Source: Euptelea pleiosperma
Lineage: Eukaryota; Streptophyta; Magnoliopsida; Ranunculales; Eupteleaceae
NCBI GenBank assembly: GCA_035048495.1
Contig: CM068543.1
Location: forward strand, 23,611,751-23,675,750
Direction: 5' to 3'
DNA length: 64,000 nucleotides
Positions 9,930 through 20,670 of the stretch are shown piece by piece. Under the pieces are notes generated by a model. The model was not told where the DNA came from and did no database searches. It saw only the letters and a program-made list of their open reading frames with translations. A program made the position numbers and the translations under genes. Numbering within the stretch: the stretch's first letter is position 1; each line of letters begins with the position of its first letter.

Positions 9930-12900
9930 ATGAAAGTTTTCTTCTGGAATGTCAGGCGATTGGCGAATACAAATACGATTGGTAGGCTTAAACGCATGGT
10001 TAAGGATACTCCGGATCTTATTTGTCTGGCAGAGCCGATGATCAAGCCTAGGAGATTCACAGCAAAGATTTGCGCTTCGTTCAATATAACTCATGATATC
10101 ATTTCCAATGATAATGATGAAAGCATTGGTAACATATGGATTTTGTGGAAAGCGGATATTCCTAAACCTTCGATTATTACTCAATCCAATCAGCAGATTA
10201 CTATTCTTCATGAAGGTTGCCTTATCTCAGTGATACATGCTAAATGTACCACTTCGGCTCGTAGAAGTCTTTGGTCTGAATGTGGACAACTTAGTAATCT
10301 AGGGATGCCTTGGCTCATGCTGGGTGATTTCAATGTGGTAATCCGAGCTGAGGAAAAAAGGGGTGGTTGTGTTCCTCAACACAAAGCTATGGTAGAATTC
10401 AGGGAGATGATGAATGGTTGTAGACTTCTGGAAGTTCAGAAATCAAGCCTTTTGTTTTCTTGGTCGAATGGGCAGATGGGTCCACGGCGTATTTTGTCTT
10501 GTCTTGATCGTATGCTATGCAATCAAGAATGGATGGACAAATTTCCGGGGTGGAAATACAATGTTAAACCGAGGCTTTGCTCGGATCATTCACCTTTGGT
10601 TGGGATATGCAGCTAGATCCCTAAACTGATGAATGTTCCATTTTGTTTCCTCAAAATTTGGATTTCTCATCAATCTTTCCTGGACCTCGTCAAACAGAGT
10701 TGGCAGCAAGATATTTATGGTGATCCCATGTTTGTGGTAATACAAAAGCTTAAAAGGCTCAAAGCTACTATCAGGAAATGGAATAGTGAGGTGTTTGGTG
10801 TTACTAAGACTAAAATAGAAAAGAATATGACAGATATGATGAGACTTCAAGCTCAATTGGAAGATGACCCGCTTAATGAGGAGATTGCTTGTAACATCTC
10901 CAATCTGGAAGATTGCACTAAAGACTTCCAACATCAAGAAGAGATGCTATGGCGCCAGAAATCTAGGGTCAAATGGTTGAAAGATGGGGATCAAAACACG
11001 AGATACTTCCATACTATTGCTAAAATTAGGAGAAATGACTCCCAGATCACAGAACTCATAACAGAAGATGGAAGGACACTTAAATCCCAAGCCGACATTA
11101 AAGAACATGCCATCGATTTCTACGTTAAGAAATTTGCAGTCCAGCCTTACCATAGAAATCAAGAGATTCTTGATTTGATTCCTCCGATGGTTAGTGATCA
11201 GGATAATGAATCTCTCTCTAAAATTCCGGATAATGAAGAAGTGAAGGCCACAGTATTTGATATGAACGAGGACAGTGCCCCAGGCCCTGACGGATTCCAG
11301 GGATGCTTCTATCGACATTGTTGGGACATTGTGAGACCGGATGTCTGTAAAGCGATTATCTTCATTTTTCTCACGGGCAATATCCCTACAGGCCTCAAAT
11401 CTAGCTTCTTGGTGTTAATACCGAAGGTGGACAATGCTATTAAATTGGGACAATTTAGGCCAATTAGCCTGAGTAATTTCTTGATGAAAATCATTACCAA
11501 ATTAATGGCTAATCGGATTCGGGCCATAGCCACTCTTATTATCTCTCCAGAACAATGTGCATTTCTCAAAGGTAGGAATGTCCAAAGTAGCATCGGTTTG
11601 GCTTCTGAAATGATAAATGAGATTGACACTAAAAGAAGAGGTGGGAATGTGGCTTTAAAGATCGATATCTCTCAGGCATATGACTCTCTGAACTAGGAGT
11701 ACCTATGGGACGTCCTCAGTAGATTTGGGTTCAGCCATGTTTGGTGCAAGTGGGTACAGGAATCAATCACCAAATCTTTTATTTCGATCATGATCAACGG
11801 AGGACCGTGTGGGTACATTGCTGTGGGGCGGGGACTTCGCCAAGGCGACCCTCTCTCTCCGATCCTTTTTGCCTTAGCGGAGGATGCTCTCAGCCGTGGT
11901 ATTAACAAGCTTTGCGACTCAGGGGTTCTGGCTCCTATGGTTAATCAGAAAAGGTACAAGGCTCCGTCCCATCTTTTATTTGCTGATGATATATTTTTAT
12001 TTGCTAATGGGAAGATCAGTGGTATCAAAGCACTTATGTCATTTTTGGGCAAATATCAAATTACGGTTGGCCAAATTATTAACAAACAAAAGAGTAGACT
12101 TTTCTTGGGCTCTATGGGGACTATGCGCAAGAAGATTATAGAGAACTCTCTTGATATTAAAGAATGAAGGATTCCGAAAACATATTTGGGGGTACCGCTG
12201 ATTAAAGGGAGGATTAAAATCTCATATCTAAAGTCCTTGATTGAGAAGATTTCTAAAAGAGCCACTAGATGGGCAGGAAAAATGCTATCATTTCAAGGTA
12301 GGGTCACCTTAGCTAGAGCTACTCTAAACAGTATACCCATATACAACATGGCGATCTACCTGTGGCCGAATGAAGTGGTGAAAGAATGCGAAAGAATAGT
12401 TTGAAACTTCGTGTGGTCTGGTGACCCATATGTTAGAAAGGCTATCACTGTATCATGGGAGAAAACTTGTAAGCCTTTTGATGAAGGGGGGTTGGGTCTT
12501 CGCAAACTCAAAGATGTGAACATGTCGTTACTCATGAAGTTATCATGGACTATGATGGAAGGGTCGGATTTGTGGGCCAAATTTATGCAAGGTAAATTTA
12601 CAATGATTAATGGGGATCCAGTGAACTATCACAAAAGTTCTTCGATATGGCCAGGTATTAAGAAAGCTATGTCAGAAATCTATAAACACTATATCTGGTC
12701 AGTTGGTAATGGGAAGAAAATCAAAATGTGGAAAGAACCTCGGGCAGGTGAGCTATCAGTGAAGGACTTACTGGGGGAAGGAGGAATTGAATGGCGTAAA
12801 TTTAATTCATCCTTGAGCTCTTTGATTCTTAGTGATCAGTGGCATGTTCCGATGGTGATTAGATATGTATTTCAGCAAGCAGGTCTTATCATTCAGTTGT

Positions 12901-14028
12901 CTGGTGCAGTTTCTCCTAAGGAAGACTATCGTATTTGGAGGCCTAGCTTAAATGGAATTTTCTCGGTGAAATCTGCGTTTCACACAATCCGACAAAAAGG
13001 TAATGCCTTCAGGTGGACGAAATGGCTTTGGAAGTCTGGGCTTCACCCTAGATATGGAGCAATAGCATGGAAGATTGTTCAGGAGCCTTTACCTACCGAT
13101 ATGAATATTCAACTTAGGGGTATTCATATTGCGTCTAGGTGTAGCCTATGCAAGGCCAAATCAGAAACGATTAGACATCTCTTGTTTGATTGTTCTTTCT
13201 CCAAGGTGGTTTGGGCAGATCTCACGAAGGCCTTTGGTGTACATAAGTTAATCACTAATTGGAATGACATTTTGAGCACTATTGGATAGAAAAGTCCCCT
13301 TTTCAAATGATTATGGCGAATGGGAGCGATGTTGTGTTTGGTAGCACTTTGGAATGAGCGTAATGCAGCGATATATGAAGATAAGGTAGCCAACCAAAGG
13401 AGAGTTCTTAGGTGGATCATCGGCAATATTAAAGAAGGTCTAAAAGGTTGTCCGCCTAGCGCTAAGGTTGATCACAAGATGTTGGTGAATCTGGGCATAG
13501 AACCGATTCTGCGTCAGGCTCCTTTAATTCTTCCCTGTAAATGGATATTACCACCTTCGGGTGTGATAAAGCTTAATTGTGATGGAGCATCCCGTGGTAA
13601 TCTAGGGATGGGAGGATTGGGAGTCCACTTTAGAGATGAATTGGGTCGCACTTCTGGGGTTCTTATCAAAGGATTAGGTAATGTCACAAATTACATTGCC
13701 GAATGCATGGCTATCCTAGAAGGGGTTGACACAGCTCTTAATAAAGGTTGGGATAACATATGGATTGAATCGGATTCATAAGCAGTTATAAAAGCGTTCA
13801 AAGGGAATGATTTGCCTTGGACTATTAAAGGTAAATGGGAAGACATCAAACATAAAGGCAGAGGCATTCGATTTACTTCGATTTGGCGAGAGGCAAATTT
13901 TAGTGCGGATAAGTGAGCAAAGAGGGGCTCTGAACTTCCTATCAACTCTAGCCAGTGGTGGGATAATAGACCACCTTTTCTTGTTTCAGTGGAGGATCCT
14001 AATCAGACTTATTTTTGGTTTGTGAGAT
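9930..14028 (+). pseudogene. LINE ORF2: endonuclease, reverse transcriptase, zf-RVT and RNase H
   Basis: The order is AP-type endonuclease (WNVRRLAN; GDFNVV; SDHSPL), reverse transcriptase (SAPGPDGF; FRPISLSNF; GLRQGDPLSP; the catalytic FADD at about 11980), thumb region, zinc-finger zf-RVT (CSLCKAKSETIRHLLFDC), and RNase H with acidic residues in LNCDGASRG, AECMAILEG and WIESDS. Seven in-frame stops interrupt it, at about 10614, 11694, 12165, 12402, 13287, 13779 and 13916. Six are TAG or TGA where Trp (or Arg at 12402) is expected, and one is TAA where Gln is expected. All seven fit single C:G to T:A changes. No frameshift is needed across most of ORF2, so the copy is fairly young but inactive. 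Confidence 0.93.
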
Positions 14029-14124
14029 GAGTTGCTAATTAAGATCTTTGCTGTCCGTTTTCATCCCCCTTGGGATTGTACTTTCTTTTTCTTTAATATA
14101 TTTTCATTTAGCAAAAAAAAAAAA

Positions 14125-14556
14125 GATAAGAGAGGCGTACCCTTTTCATATACGGAATTTTGGAGAGTAACTCAAATTCTCGAGCTTGCGAGTTTTGAGA
14201 GAAAGAGTCTGCTAGAGCACGCCACACATCTGTTGATGTTTTTAAGCCAACAATGAGTCCTATAACCTCTTCTGAGAGTGTTCCAATTATCCAAGCTTTC
14301 ACCAAACGATCAGTGCGAGTCCAGGATGCAAGGTCTGGATTCAGGATCTTGCCACTTCCGTTAGGCGAGTCCATCTCATGATCTGGTATTGCTACTTCTC
14401 CAGTGATGAAACCAAGTAGATCCTGACTCTTGATCAATGATAAAACTTATGTTTCCCACAATAGATAATTCGTAGAAGTTACTTGAGTGAAACAAAATTT
14501 CTTACACCAAGATTGGCTGGGTAGGGGTACTTTGACGATGAAGTGAGTTGAGACAT
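14125..14556 (-). pseudogene. copia gag N-terminal half, separated from the rest by the LINE
   Basis: It starts at an ATG (complement of 14554-14556) about 55 bp downstream of the primer binding site. The reading matches copia gag (UBN2 type): the NFVSLK region, TSTNYLLWE, then LGFITGE, and TLSEEVIGLIVGLKTSTDVW, up to FELLSK at about 14165. One frameshift near 14470 and one stop (TAA where Gln is expected) break it. Its continuation is at 8486-8125. Confidence 0.88.
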
Positions 14557-14610
14557 AATCTCTAGTAGAGGATGATTAGAGCTATTTTCGAAGATGAAAA
14601 CTCTTTGTGA

Positions 14611-14622
14611 GCTCTGATACCA
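14611..14622 (-). other. copia primer binding site (initiator tRNA-Met)
   Basis: On the minus strand this reads TGGTATCAGAGC, the standard primer binding site of plant copia elements, complementary to the 3' end of initiator methionine tRNA. It lies just inside the 5' LTR and just ahead of gag. Confidence 0.9.
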
Positions 14623-14906
14623 TAAAGAAGATAACATAGTTTATGTTCCTCTCACAATGCATGAGGGAGACAATAGGTATATTCAATATATATAATGGAA
14701 TATGTACAAAGTGGATGATCTCCACATTAGGTAACTTGCTAAATAAACAAAGATATATGGAGAGAATATAGTTGATTGAGAGAATTGCTCCATATAGTCT
14801 TCCCATAAATAACTGATTGAGGAATCACTTATGAAGAGAAGATATCTCCATATACAGCTGATTGAGAGAATCACTCCATATAATCTCTTCATTGATGATG
14901 TGGCAG
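14623..14906 (-). repeat. 5' LTR of the copia element
   Basis: This DNA lies between the primer binding site and the dead GH81 gene. It is rich in repeated phrases such as TTGATTGAGAGAAT and CTCCATATA. An LTR starting TGCCACATCATC on the minus strand (about 14903) would fit the TG rule. The other terminus does not show a clear CA, and no partner LTR survives for comparison, so the borders are approximate. Confidence 0.6.
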
Positions 14907-16456
14907 TAGTGATTGTGCCGGATCCTTGATTGTAGCATAATCAGTTGCTGGATGTGCACCATTTGTTTCTATAGTTGTCAGATGTGCATCATTTGTTTCT
15001 ATAGTTGCTGGATGTGCATCATTTGTTTCTATATGACCCACGTTACAAAACGATTCTCAATTGATTCAAAGCTTGCTACCCAGTTTCCGGTAATGCGACT
15101 ACCACTAAGCCTTTTTGTCTGGAATACAAATAGGAGAAGGATGGGGAGATCTGCTCTTACTTGGTCACCCTCTCCATCTCTGGCTCTTATCCGTCGATGA
15201 TGGATGCATCACTATTTTGGAGGAATTCAAGTACAAGAGCATGGATGGTGAGCTTGTTGGGGTTGTAGGAGACTCGTGGGTCTTGAAAACTAACCCAGTT
15301 TCAGAGACTTGGCATTCGGTTAGTAGGGTCAAAGAAGAATCCTTCCCAGAAATTGTTTCCGCGCTTTCCAAAGATGTTGAGGGTCTGAATTCAACAACAA
15401 TAACTACTACTTCATCATACTCCTATGGGAAGTTAATTGTGAGAGCAGCCAGATTGGCTTTGATTGCAGAAGAGGCGTGTTTTCTTTAAGTGATTTCGGA
15501 CGTCCGGAAGTTTTTACAGGACAAAATTGAGCCCTGGTTAAATTATTTCAAAGGGAATGGGTTCTTCTATGATCCCAAATGAGGAGGAATTGTCACTCAA
15601 CAAGGTTCATTGGATTTTGGGCCAGATTTTGGGTTTGGAATCTATAACGATCACCATTACCAGCTGGGTTACTTTCTTTATGCCATTGCAGTGCTTGCAA
15701 AGATCAACCCGTTGTGGGGGAGCAAGTATAGGTGTCAAGCTTATTCACTGATGGCAGATTTCATGAGCCTGGTTAGGCGATCAAAATCGAATTATCCACG
15801 TCTAAGGAATTTTGATTTGTGGAAATTGCACTCATGGGCTGGAGGGCTGACTGAATTTGCAGATGGGAGGAATTAGGAGAGCACAAGCAAGGCAGTAAAT
15901 GCTTATGATTCAGTTGCTCTGATGGGTTTAAGCCATAGAGACACCCATGTTGTAGCCATTGGATCCACACTTGTGGCAATGGAGATTCAATCAACACAAA
16001 CATGGTGGCATGTGAAAGAGGTGGGAATGTACGAGGTTGAATTTAATAGGGAAAACAAGGTGGTGGGGGTCTTATGGGCAAACAAGAGGGACAGTGGGCT
16101 CTGGTTTTCTGTCCGAATGGAAGGAGTGTAGGCTGGGAATTCAAATGCTCCCATTGTTGCCGATCACTGAGGTTTTGCTTTCTAATGTCAAGTTTGTGAG
16201 AGAGCTGTTGAAATGGGCATTGCCAGCTTTGGAGACGAAAGGGATTGGAGAAGGGTAGAAAGGGTTTATCTATGCAATGGAAGGAGTTTATAATAAGGAG
16301 GGAGCTTTGGAAAAGATTAGAAGCTTAAATGGGCTCGATGACGGGAACTCGCTGTCAAATTTGCTTTGGTGGATTCATAGTAGAGATGATGGGAAAGAGA
16401 AAGACGAAGGATATGCAGGAGGGAGATACTGTTGGTTTCGCCACTATTCTCACTGA
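14907..16456 (+). pseudogene. dead GH81 endo-1,3-beta-glucanase (5' end lost)
   Basis: Closely related to the intact copy at 26411-28594. Homology starts at about codon 245 of that copy (a short GTGCCGGAT match at 14918, then GACCCACGTTA from 15034) and runs to the same stop context (CACTATTCTCACTGA at 16456). The first third is missing and the copia LTR abuts the break. A block with three 30-bp repeats (14945-15034) lies inside the coding region. Frameshifts occur near 15150 and 16110. Stops replace Glu at about 15489, Trp at about 15581, Gln at about 15875 and Trp at about 16257. The second catalytic Glu of the ESTSE motif is Lys. It cannot make an active enzyme. Confidence 0.93.
14945..15034. 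repeat. three tandem 30-bp units inside the dead GH81 gene
   Basis: The units start at 14945, 14975 and 15005. Each reads TTG, then a variable TCA or CTGG, then ATGTGCAYCATTTGTTTC and TATA. They interrupt GH81 homology between the Ile-Leu-Pro-Asp-Ser and the Asp-Pro-Arg-Tyr codons. Confidence 0.85.
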
Positions 16457-16599
16457 TAGAGAAGGGTGTTTCCTGTTTATAGCTTTTGTTTTCTTTCAAT
16501 TGGGGAAATATTTGAATAAGCTGTGAAGTAATTGTACGTGTTGGACGTATATTTGAAATTGAAGAATTAAATTTTTTTATTGTATTGGTTTCATATGTT

Positions 16600-16705
16600 T
16601 AAAAAACGGCCGTTATAACGGATTCGGACCTCCCCAGTACATTATGTACCATTTTAACGCTCAGAAAATAATGACCATTATTTTTCCATTATAACGAAAA
16701 TAATG
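16600..16705. repeat. GTTATAACGG repeat, copy 1
   Basis: It contains CGGCCGTTATAACGGATT, CGGACCTCCCC, a GTACC motif, TTTTAACG and CAGAAAATAATG. The same ordered phrases occur in reverse orientation at 36615-36780, partly at 21905-21990, and in a longer form at 49795-50095. It looks like a small dispersed repeat. I could not fix its ends. Confidence 0.6.
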
Positions 16706-16739
16706 TCTTCGAGTCCTATATTTTTATATAATCATGTCT

Positions 16740-17260
16740 CGCTTGTATAATCTAACTATAATAAAAGGTTTTTTAAACCCATGACTAAAAACATCAGAAT
16801 AAAATAAAATAACTAAAAATGCCTTAGTTATTAATTTAAAAAAAAACATAATTATAACTATAAAACAGGTTTTAGAAACCCATAACTAAAAAATTCATAA
16901 AAACAACTGAACCCTAACTCATTAAACCAACACTAACATGGTTAGTTCTATTTCCAATTACAATACATGGTTTTATAAACCCAAAAATAAGAATATAAAA
17001 AAATATTAAAAAAAATACATCTTACCCATAAAATAATTTAAAATTCTTTAGTTTTAGTCAGAAAAGAATTCGAAGAAAAAAAACACCGAATAAATCCTAA
17101 ATCATAAGAAATACACTAAATCTAAAATTTTAAATATTTTAAAAGTGTTTTACCACAAATGTTTTTCAAAAAACACCCATAACTAAAAATGTTTTAGTTA
17201 TTTCTAACTACAAAACATGGTTTTATTGATCATAACTATAAAAATTAGAAAAATATTTAA
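16740..17260. other. AT-rich diverged tandem repeats
   Basis: Imperfect units contain GGTTTTWWAAACCCATAACTAAAA (broken copies at about 16768, 16870, 16970 and 17218), separated by A-rich DNA. No gene is seen. Confidence 0.5.
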
Positions 17261-17270
17261 AATACACATC

Positions 17271-17425
17271 ACCTAGGTGACACACAATATGAGACATGTG
17301 GCACACTCTTAGAGGACTCTGACCGTATGGATGTTTAATTGGCCAATCCCTGGTGGACCTACAAACCAAAAATCAGCTTGATTAGTGATTTCTAGGCGTT
17401 GGATCTTTGTACCTCAAATACTGCT
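17271..17425. repeat. fold-back repeat, half copy (subfamily 1)
   Basis: One arm reads CACAATATGAGACATGTGGC, ACACTCTTAGAGGACTCTGA, CCGTATGGATGTTTAATTGG, then GGACCTACAAACCAAAAATC and GATTAGTGATTTC. Up to about 17470 the loop-side phrases follow (CAAATACTGCTCAAATTCCC). The second arm is absent. Confidence 0.75.
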
Positions 17426-18114
17426 CAAATTCCCACAGTTGAGATCAATCCATGAAAATAAGTCCAATCCAATGCCACAAACATCATAATGTCCATTGGA
17501 TTAGTTTTATCCATGGAAAAATGGTCGGGTAAAATTCATGTAGATTTAACAGTTCAAATAATCCATGGCTTATCTTAGAGCTAAGACTCAACTATTTTGA
17601 TAGGGATATTACGTAACACTCTTTGTTATTTTATTGAAAATAAGGTGGAGAGAATAGGAAATGGTTCTTTACATGGAGAAGAGATAGTAATTAAGTGAGA
17701 TTAAGATAAGTGGTTGATTCTACAGAAAGTTAAAAACATCCCTTAGTTGGTGGAGAAATTTTGGAGATTTGGAGAGAGAGGGAGACACTTTAGGTGGGGG
17801 TTTTGTGATTAACTTTTTTTATTAAAATTTCTTTATTTAACTGTTTGATATGTGTGGGAGACGTTTGATTTGTGGTAGAGATGTTTGCTAGCATTCCTGA
17901 TTCCTCTTCTAATATTAATAAAAAAAATCTTTATAAATGCTTTAAATTTCATTAAAAATGGTTGATGGATTTTAAGGTAACATTTTTCTATGAGAATGTG
18001 GCTTGATGATGTGGCACTTTGAATATAGTGAATGCCATGTGAGCATGACATGTAGAAGAGAGAAGATGGGCCCCCACTTCTCCGCTTTAGTATAGATACT
18101 AGTGTTAATGCCCC
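17426..18114. other. non-coding stretch
   Basis: AT-rich DNA with no recognised gene. A GA-rich run lies at about 17770-17790. The minus-strand frame at 17833-18051 has no recognisable domain. Confidence 0.4.
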
Positions 18115-18670
18115 GTTCCCATCACAGGAACCTAATTATGAAAAAAAAAAACCTTAAAAAGGAAATTTTTGACATACCCCACCCCCTCCCCCACCCATTT
18201 GAAAAAGTTGGCATACCCCATATGACGCGGTCCACTGTCATTTGACCAGTGTTGACTCGAGTTGACTACCAACTTTTCTATTAACGCACGAAAGTGCCAT
18301 TGTCTTCAACCTTAGAACAAGGGTTTGGGCCAAAACCCAAACCCCAAATCAAACATGCAAAGAGGAGATTTAAAATAAAAATAAAACCCATGTTGGTAAA
18401 CCTGATATTTTTTTGTTTGTTTTTCTATGAATTAAGTAAAGATTGGAAAAAAAAAACCCATAAAAAAAGATAAATTCACGAGGGAATGTGATTTCTTTTT
18501 AAAATTGAGAGAACCCAACTTTCCAAAATTCATGTCTCAAAAGCTTAAAATATAAATTGTTCTTATTCTTGTTTTTCATTTTTGTTAATGACATGTTTAG
18601 AAATAAAATAAAGTGTATGCTTTATTTGCATTTTTTTTAACCTTGAGTTCAACGTACATGGTTATTGTTG
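18115..18670. repeat. left part of a Mutator-like element (relic)
   Basis: From about 18160 it matches the left half of the complete element at 18982-19722: TTTTTGACATACCCC, GGTCCACTGTCATTTGACC, TTGACTACCAA, the CCTTAGAACAAGGGTTTGG phrase, and CTCACGAGGGAATG. It runs on through CATGTCTCAAAAGCTTAAAA. The right terminal repeat is missing. Confidence 0.75.
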
Positions 18671-18981
18671 GGCCAATAACCAAAAGAACCCAAAACTAGA
18701 AGATAAAAAATATACAAATGGAAGAGACAAAAAAAACTCAGAAAATAATAAGAAAAGAAAAAAAAAAAACATAATAGGGAAAGAGAAAAAATACCTAATT
18801 TAAAAGAGAAGTTGAAAAAAATGAGAAGACCACCTTATAAATCCTGATGCCATGTAAACGTTGATTGTGGGATCACCTTTTCCAGGTGATCTAGCATAGG
18901 CATTTTATATATGTTGTCATTTAAAGATAAATATCATTTAATTATTTTAGAAAGAGAGATTTTAAAAGTTGATAGAATAAA

Positions 18982-19722
18982 GGGAATTTTTGACATACCC
19001 CCTAAGACTCAGTCCACTGTCATTTGACCAATGTTGACCCGAGTTGACTACCAAATTTTGTATTAATGGACAAAAGTGCCCTTGTCTTCAACCTTAGAAC
19101 AAGGGTTTGGATTTGGGCAAAACCCAAACCCCAAATCAAACATGAAAAGAGGAGATTAAAAATAAAAATAAAAACTATTGTTGGTAAACATGAGATTTTT
19201 TGGTTTTTTTTTATGAATTAAGCAAAAATTAAAAATAAAAAATCATAAAAATAGATAAAACTCACGAGGGAATGCGATTTCTTTTTAAAATTGAGAGAAA
19301 CATCTTTCCAAAATCCATGTCTCAAAAGCTTAAAATCTAAATTGCTCTTATTCTTGTTTTTCATTTTTGTTAATGAAATTTTTAGAAATATAATTGTATG
19401 CTTTTTTTTTCAAAACCTTGAGTTTTAAATTGTTGCCGGAGTGGTGGTCGGCCAGCTATGAGACTCCGGGGTGTTGGTCATCGGTGATGGGTGGCCAACC
19501 CATTATAGTCTCTTGGCTGGTCGTCCTCCACAACCGTTTGATTTGGGGTTTAGGTTTTAGCCCATACCCTTGTTCCGAATTTGAAAAAGATGGCCTTTCT
19601 GTCATTTAATACAAAATTTGGTAGTCAACTCGGGTCAACATTGGTCAAGTGACAGTGGACCGAGTCATAGGGGGGTATGTCAAATTTTCAAAATAACATG
19701 AGACGATATGTCAAAAAATCCC
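18982..19722. mobile_element. non-autonomous Mutator-like element, 741 bp, 9-bp TSD
   Basis: The terminal repeats of about 100 bp begin GGGAATTTTTGACATA at the left and end with the complement of GGGATTTTTTGACATA at the right. The 9-bp sequence TAGAATAAA flanks both sides (18973-18981 and 19723-19731), the TSD length of Mutator-like elements. The arms share GTCCACTGTCA, TTGACC and GAGTTGACTACCAAA. There is no transposase. The interior at about 19430-19560 is distinctly GC-richer (GTTGCCGGAGTGGTGGTCGG and following) than the arms. That fits a captured host fragment, but I could not identify its origin. Confidence 0.88.
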
Positions 19723-19811
19723 TAGAATAAATTAGGAGAGACATGGTAAAAATATTAAATTAAGAAACGTACGGGAATAGTAGTAAAGGAGCAAGAGAGG
19801 TTTAGGGATAG

Positions 19812-20245
19812 TGAGTGGCTGAGATCCACCGTCTAGTTGGGGGATAAGATCTCGGCCCTTCTTTGTTGAAACCTATAGAGGGGGCATAAGTGGAGAGACA
19901 ACCACCTTGTTTTGTTATATAGATGTATAGTGGGTGGCCCATGCCCTCGGCACTCCCCTATATATAAAGCATTTCCCAAATTCGGGTGTGAGTGGTTGAT
20001 CCATAGTCCATTTGGGGGATAAGATCTCGGCCATCTTTTGTGAAGCCGATAAGAGGGGTATAAGTAGGGAGACAATTTCCCAGTTAAATTTATCCAGCCG
20101 TCTAAATTTTATTTTATGTAAGGGTTGATATGCACCCTTGGGTATATGAAGCCTATAAGAGGGGGAGACAACTTCCCTGTTGAAACCTATAAGAGGGGGT
20201 ATAAATGGGGAGACAACCACCTTGTTTTGTTATATAGATATATAG
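19812..20245. repeat. imperfect tandem repeats of 100-180 bp
   Basis: Repeated phrases are GGGGGATAAGATCTCGGCC (19838 and 20013), CCTATAAGAGGGGG or variants (about 19870, 20045, 20150 and 20185), GGGGAGACAACCACCTTG or variants, and TTTTGTTATATAGAT (19912 and 20226). No coding capacity is recognised. Confidence 0.75.
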
Positions 20246-20493
20246 ATATAGATATTGATATGTCATGTCTTGTTCTAAAATGTAGGAGTCGATCAATGGA
20301 TGTCGTTATTGCATTTTTTGTGTGGTTCATGCATCATCATCATCATGAGCTAGGGCTATAATTAAATGGACCAAGTCAAGGTTGATTCAGAATTGATACA
20401 ATATTCTGTCCACTAAATATCGACCGCTAAGGTTTCAATTGATCTGATTTAGGCCCAATTCTAGAGATATTTTTTGAATCAGGGTGACCAAAA
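20246..20493. other. non-coding, short simple repeats
   Basis: It contains a GATATAGATATT-type run at 20236-20260 and an ATCATC run at about 20332-20345. No gene is seen. Confidence 0.4.
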
Positions 20494-20670
20494 ACTGAGC
20501 TGATTTGATTTATAAACCTATCGAATTTGACAAAAAGAAGACAAAAATTGAGATGATCTAATTTATAAACCTATTGAATTTGACAAAGAGAAAATAAAAA
20601 CTATAAAAACTGAGCTGGTTTGATTTATAGACCTATTGAATTTGACAAAGAGAAAACAAAAACTACAAAT
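20494..20670. repeat. three tandem units of about 60 bp
   Basis: Each unit contains GAGCTGATTTGATTTATA or a variant, then ACCTATTGAATTTGACAAAG and an A-rich tail with AAAACT. Units begin at about 20494, 20550 and 20610. Confidence 0.75.

Larger units (their letters stand above)
8538..14122 (+). mobile_element. L1-type LINE inserted in the copia gag gene
   Basis: This is a nearly full-length non-LTR retrotransposon in opposite orientation to its host. The copia gag reading stops at about 8486-8526 and resumes at about 14125, so the LINE lies between. The 3' end is a run of A (14111-14122). The following GATAAGAGAGG matches GGTAAGATAGG at 8527-8537 at 9 of 11 positions, a plausible decayed target-site duplication. 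If that is correct, the element begins at 8538 and lacks a 5' UTR, a 5' truncation that is common in LINEs. It holds ORF1 and ORF2, both now broken by stops. Confidence 0.88.
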
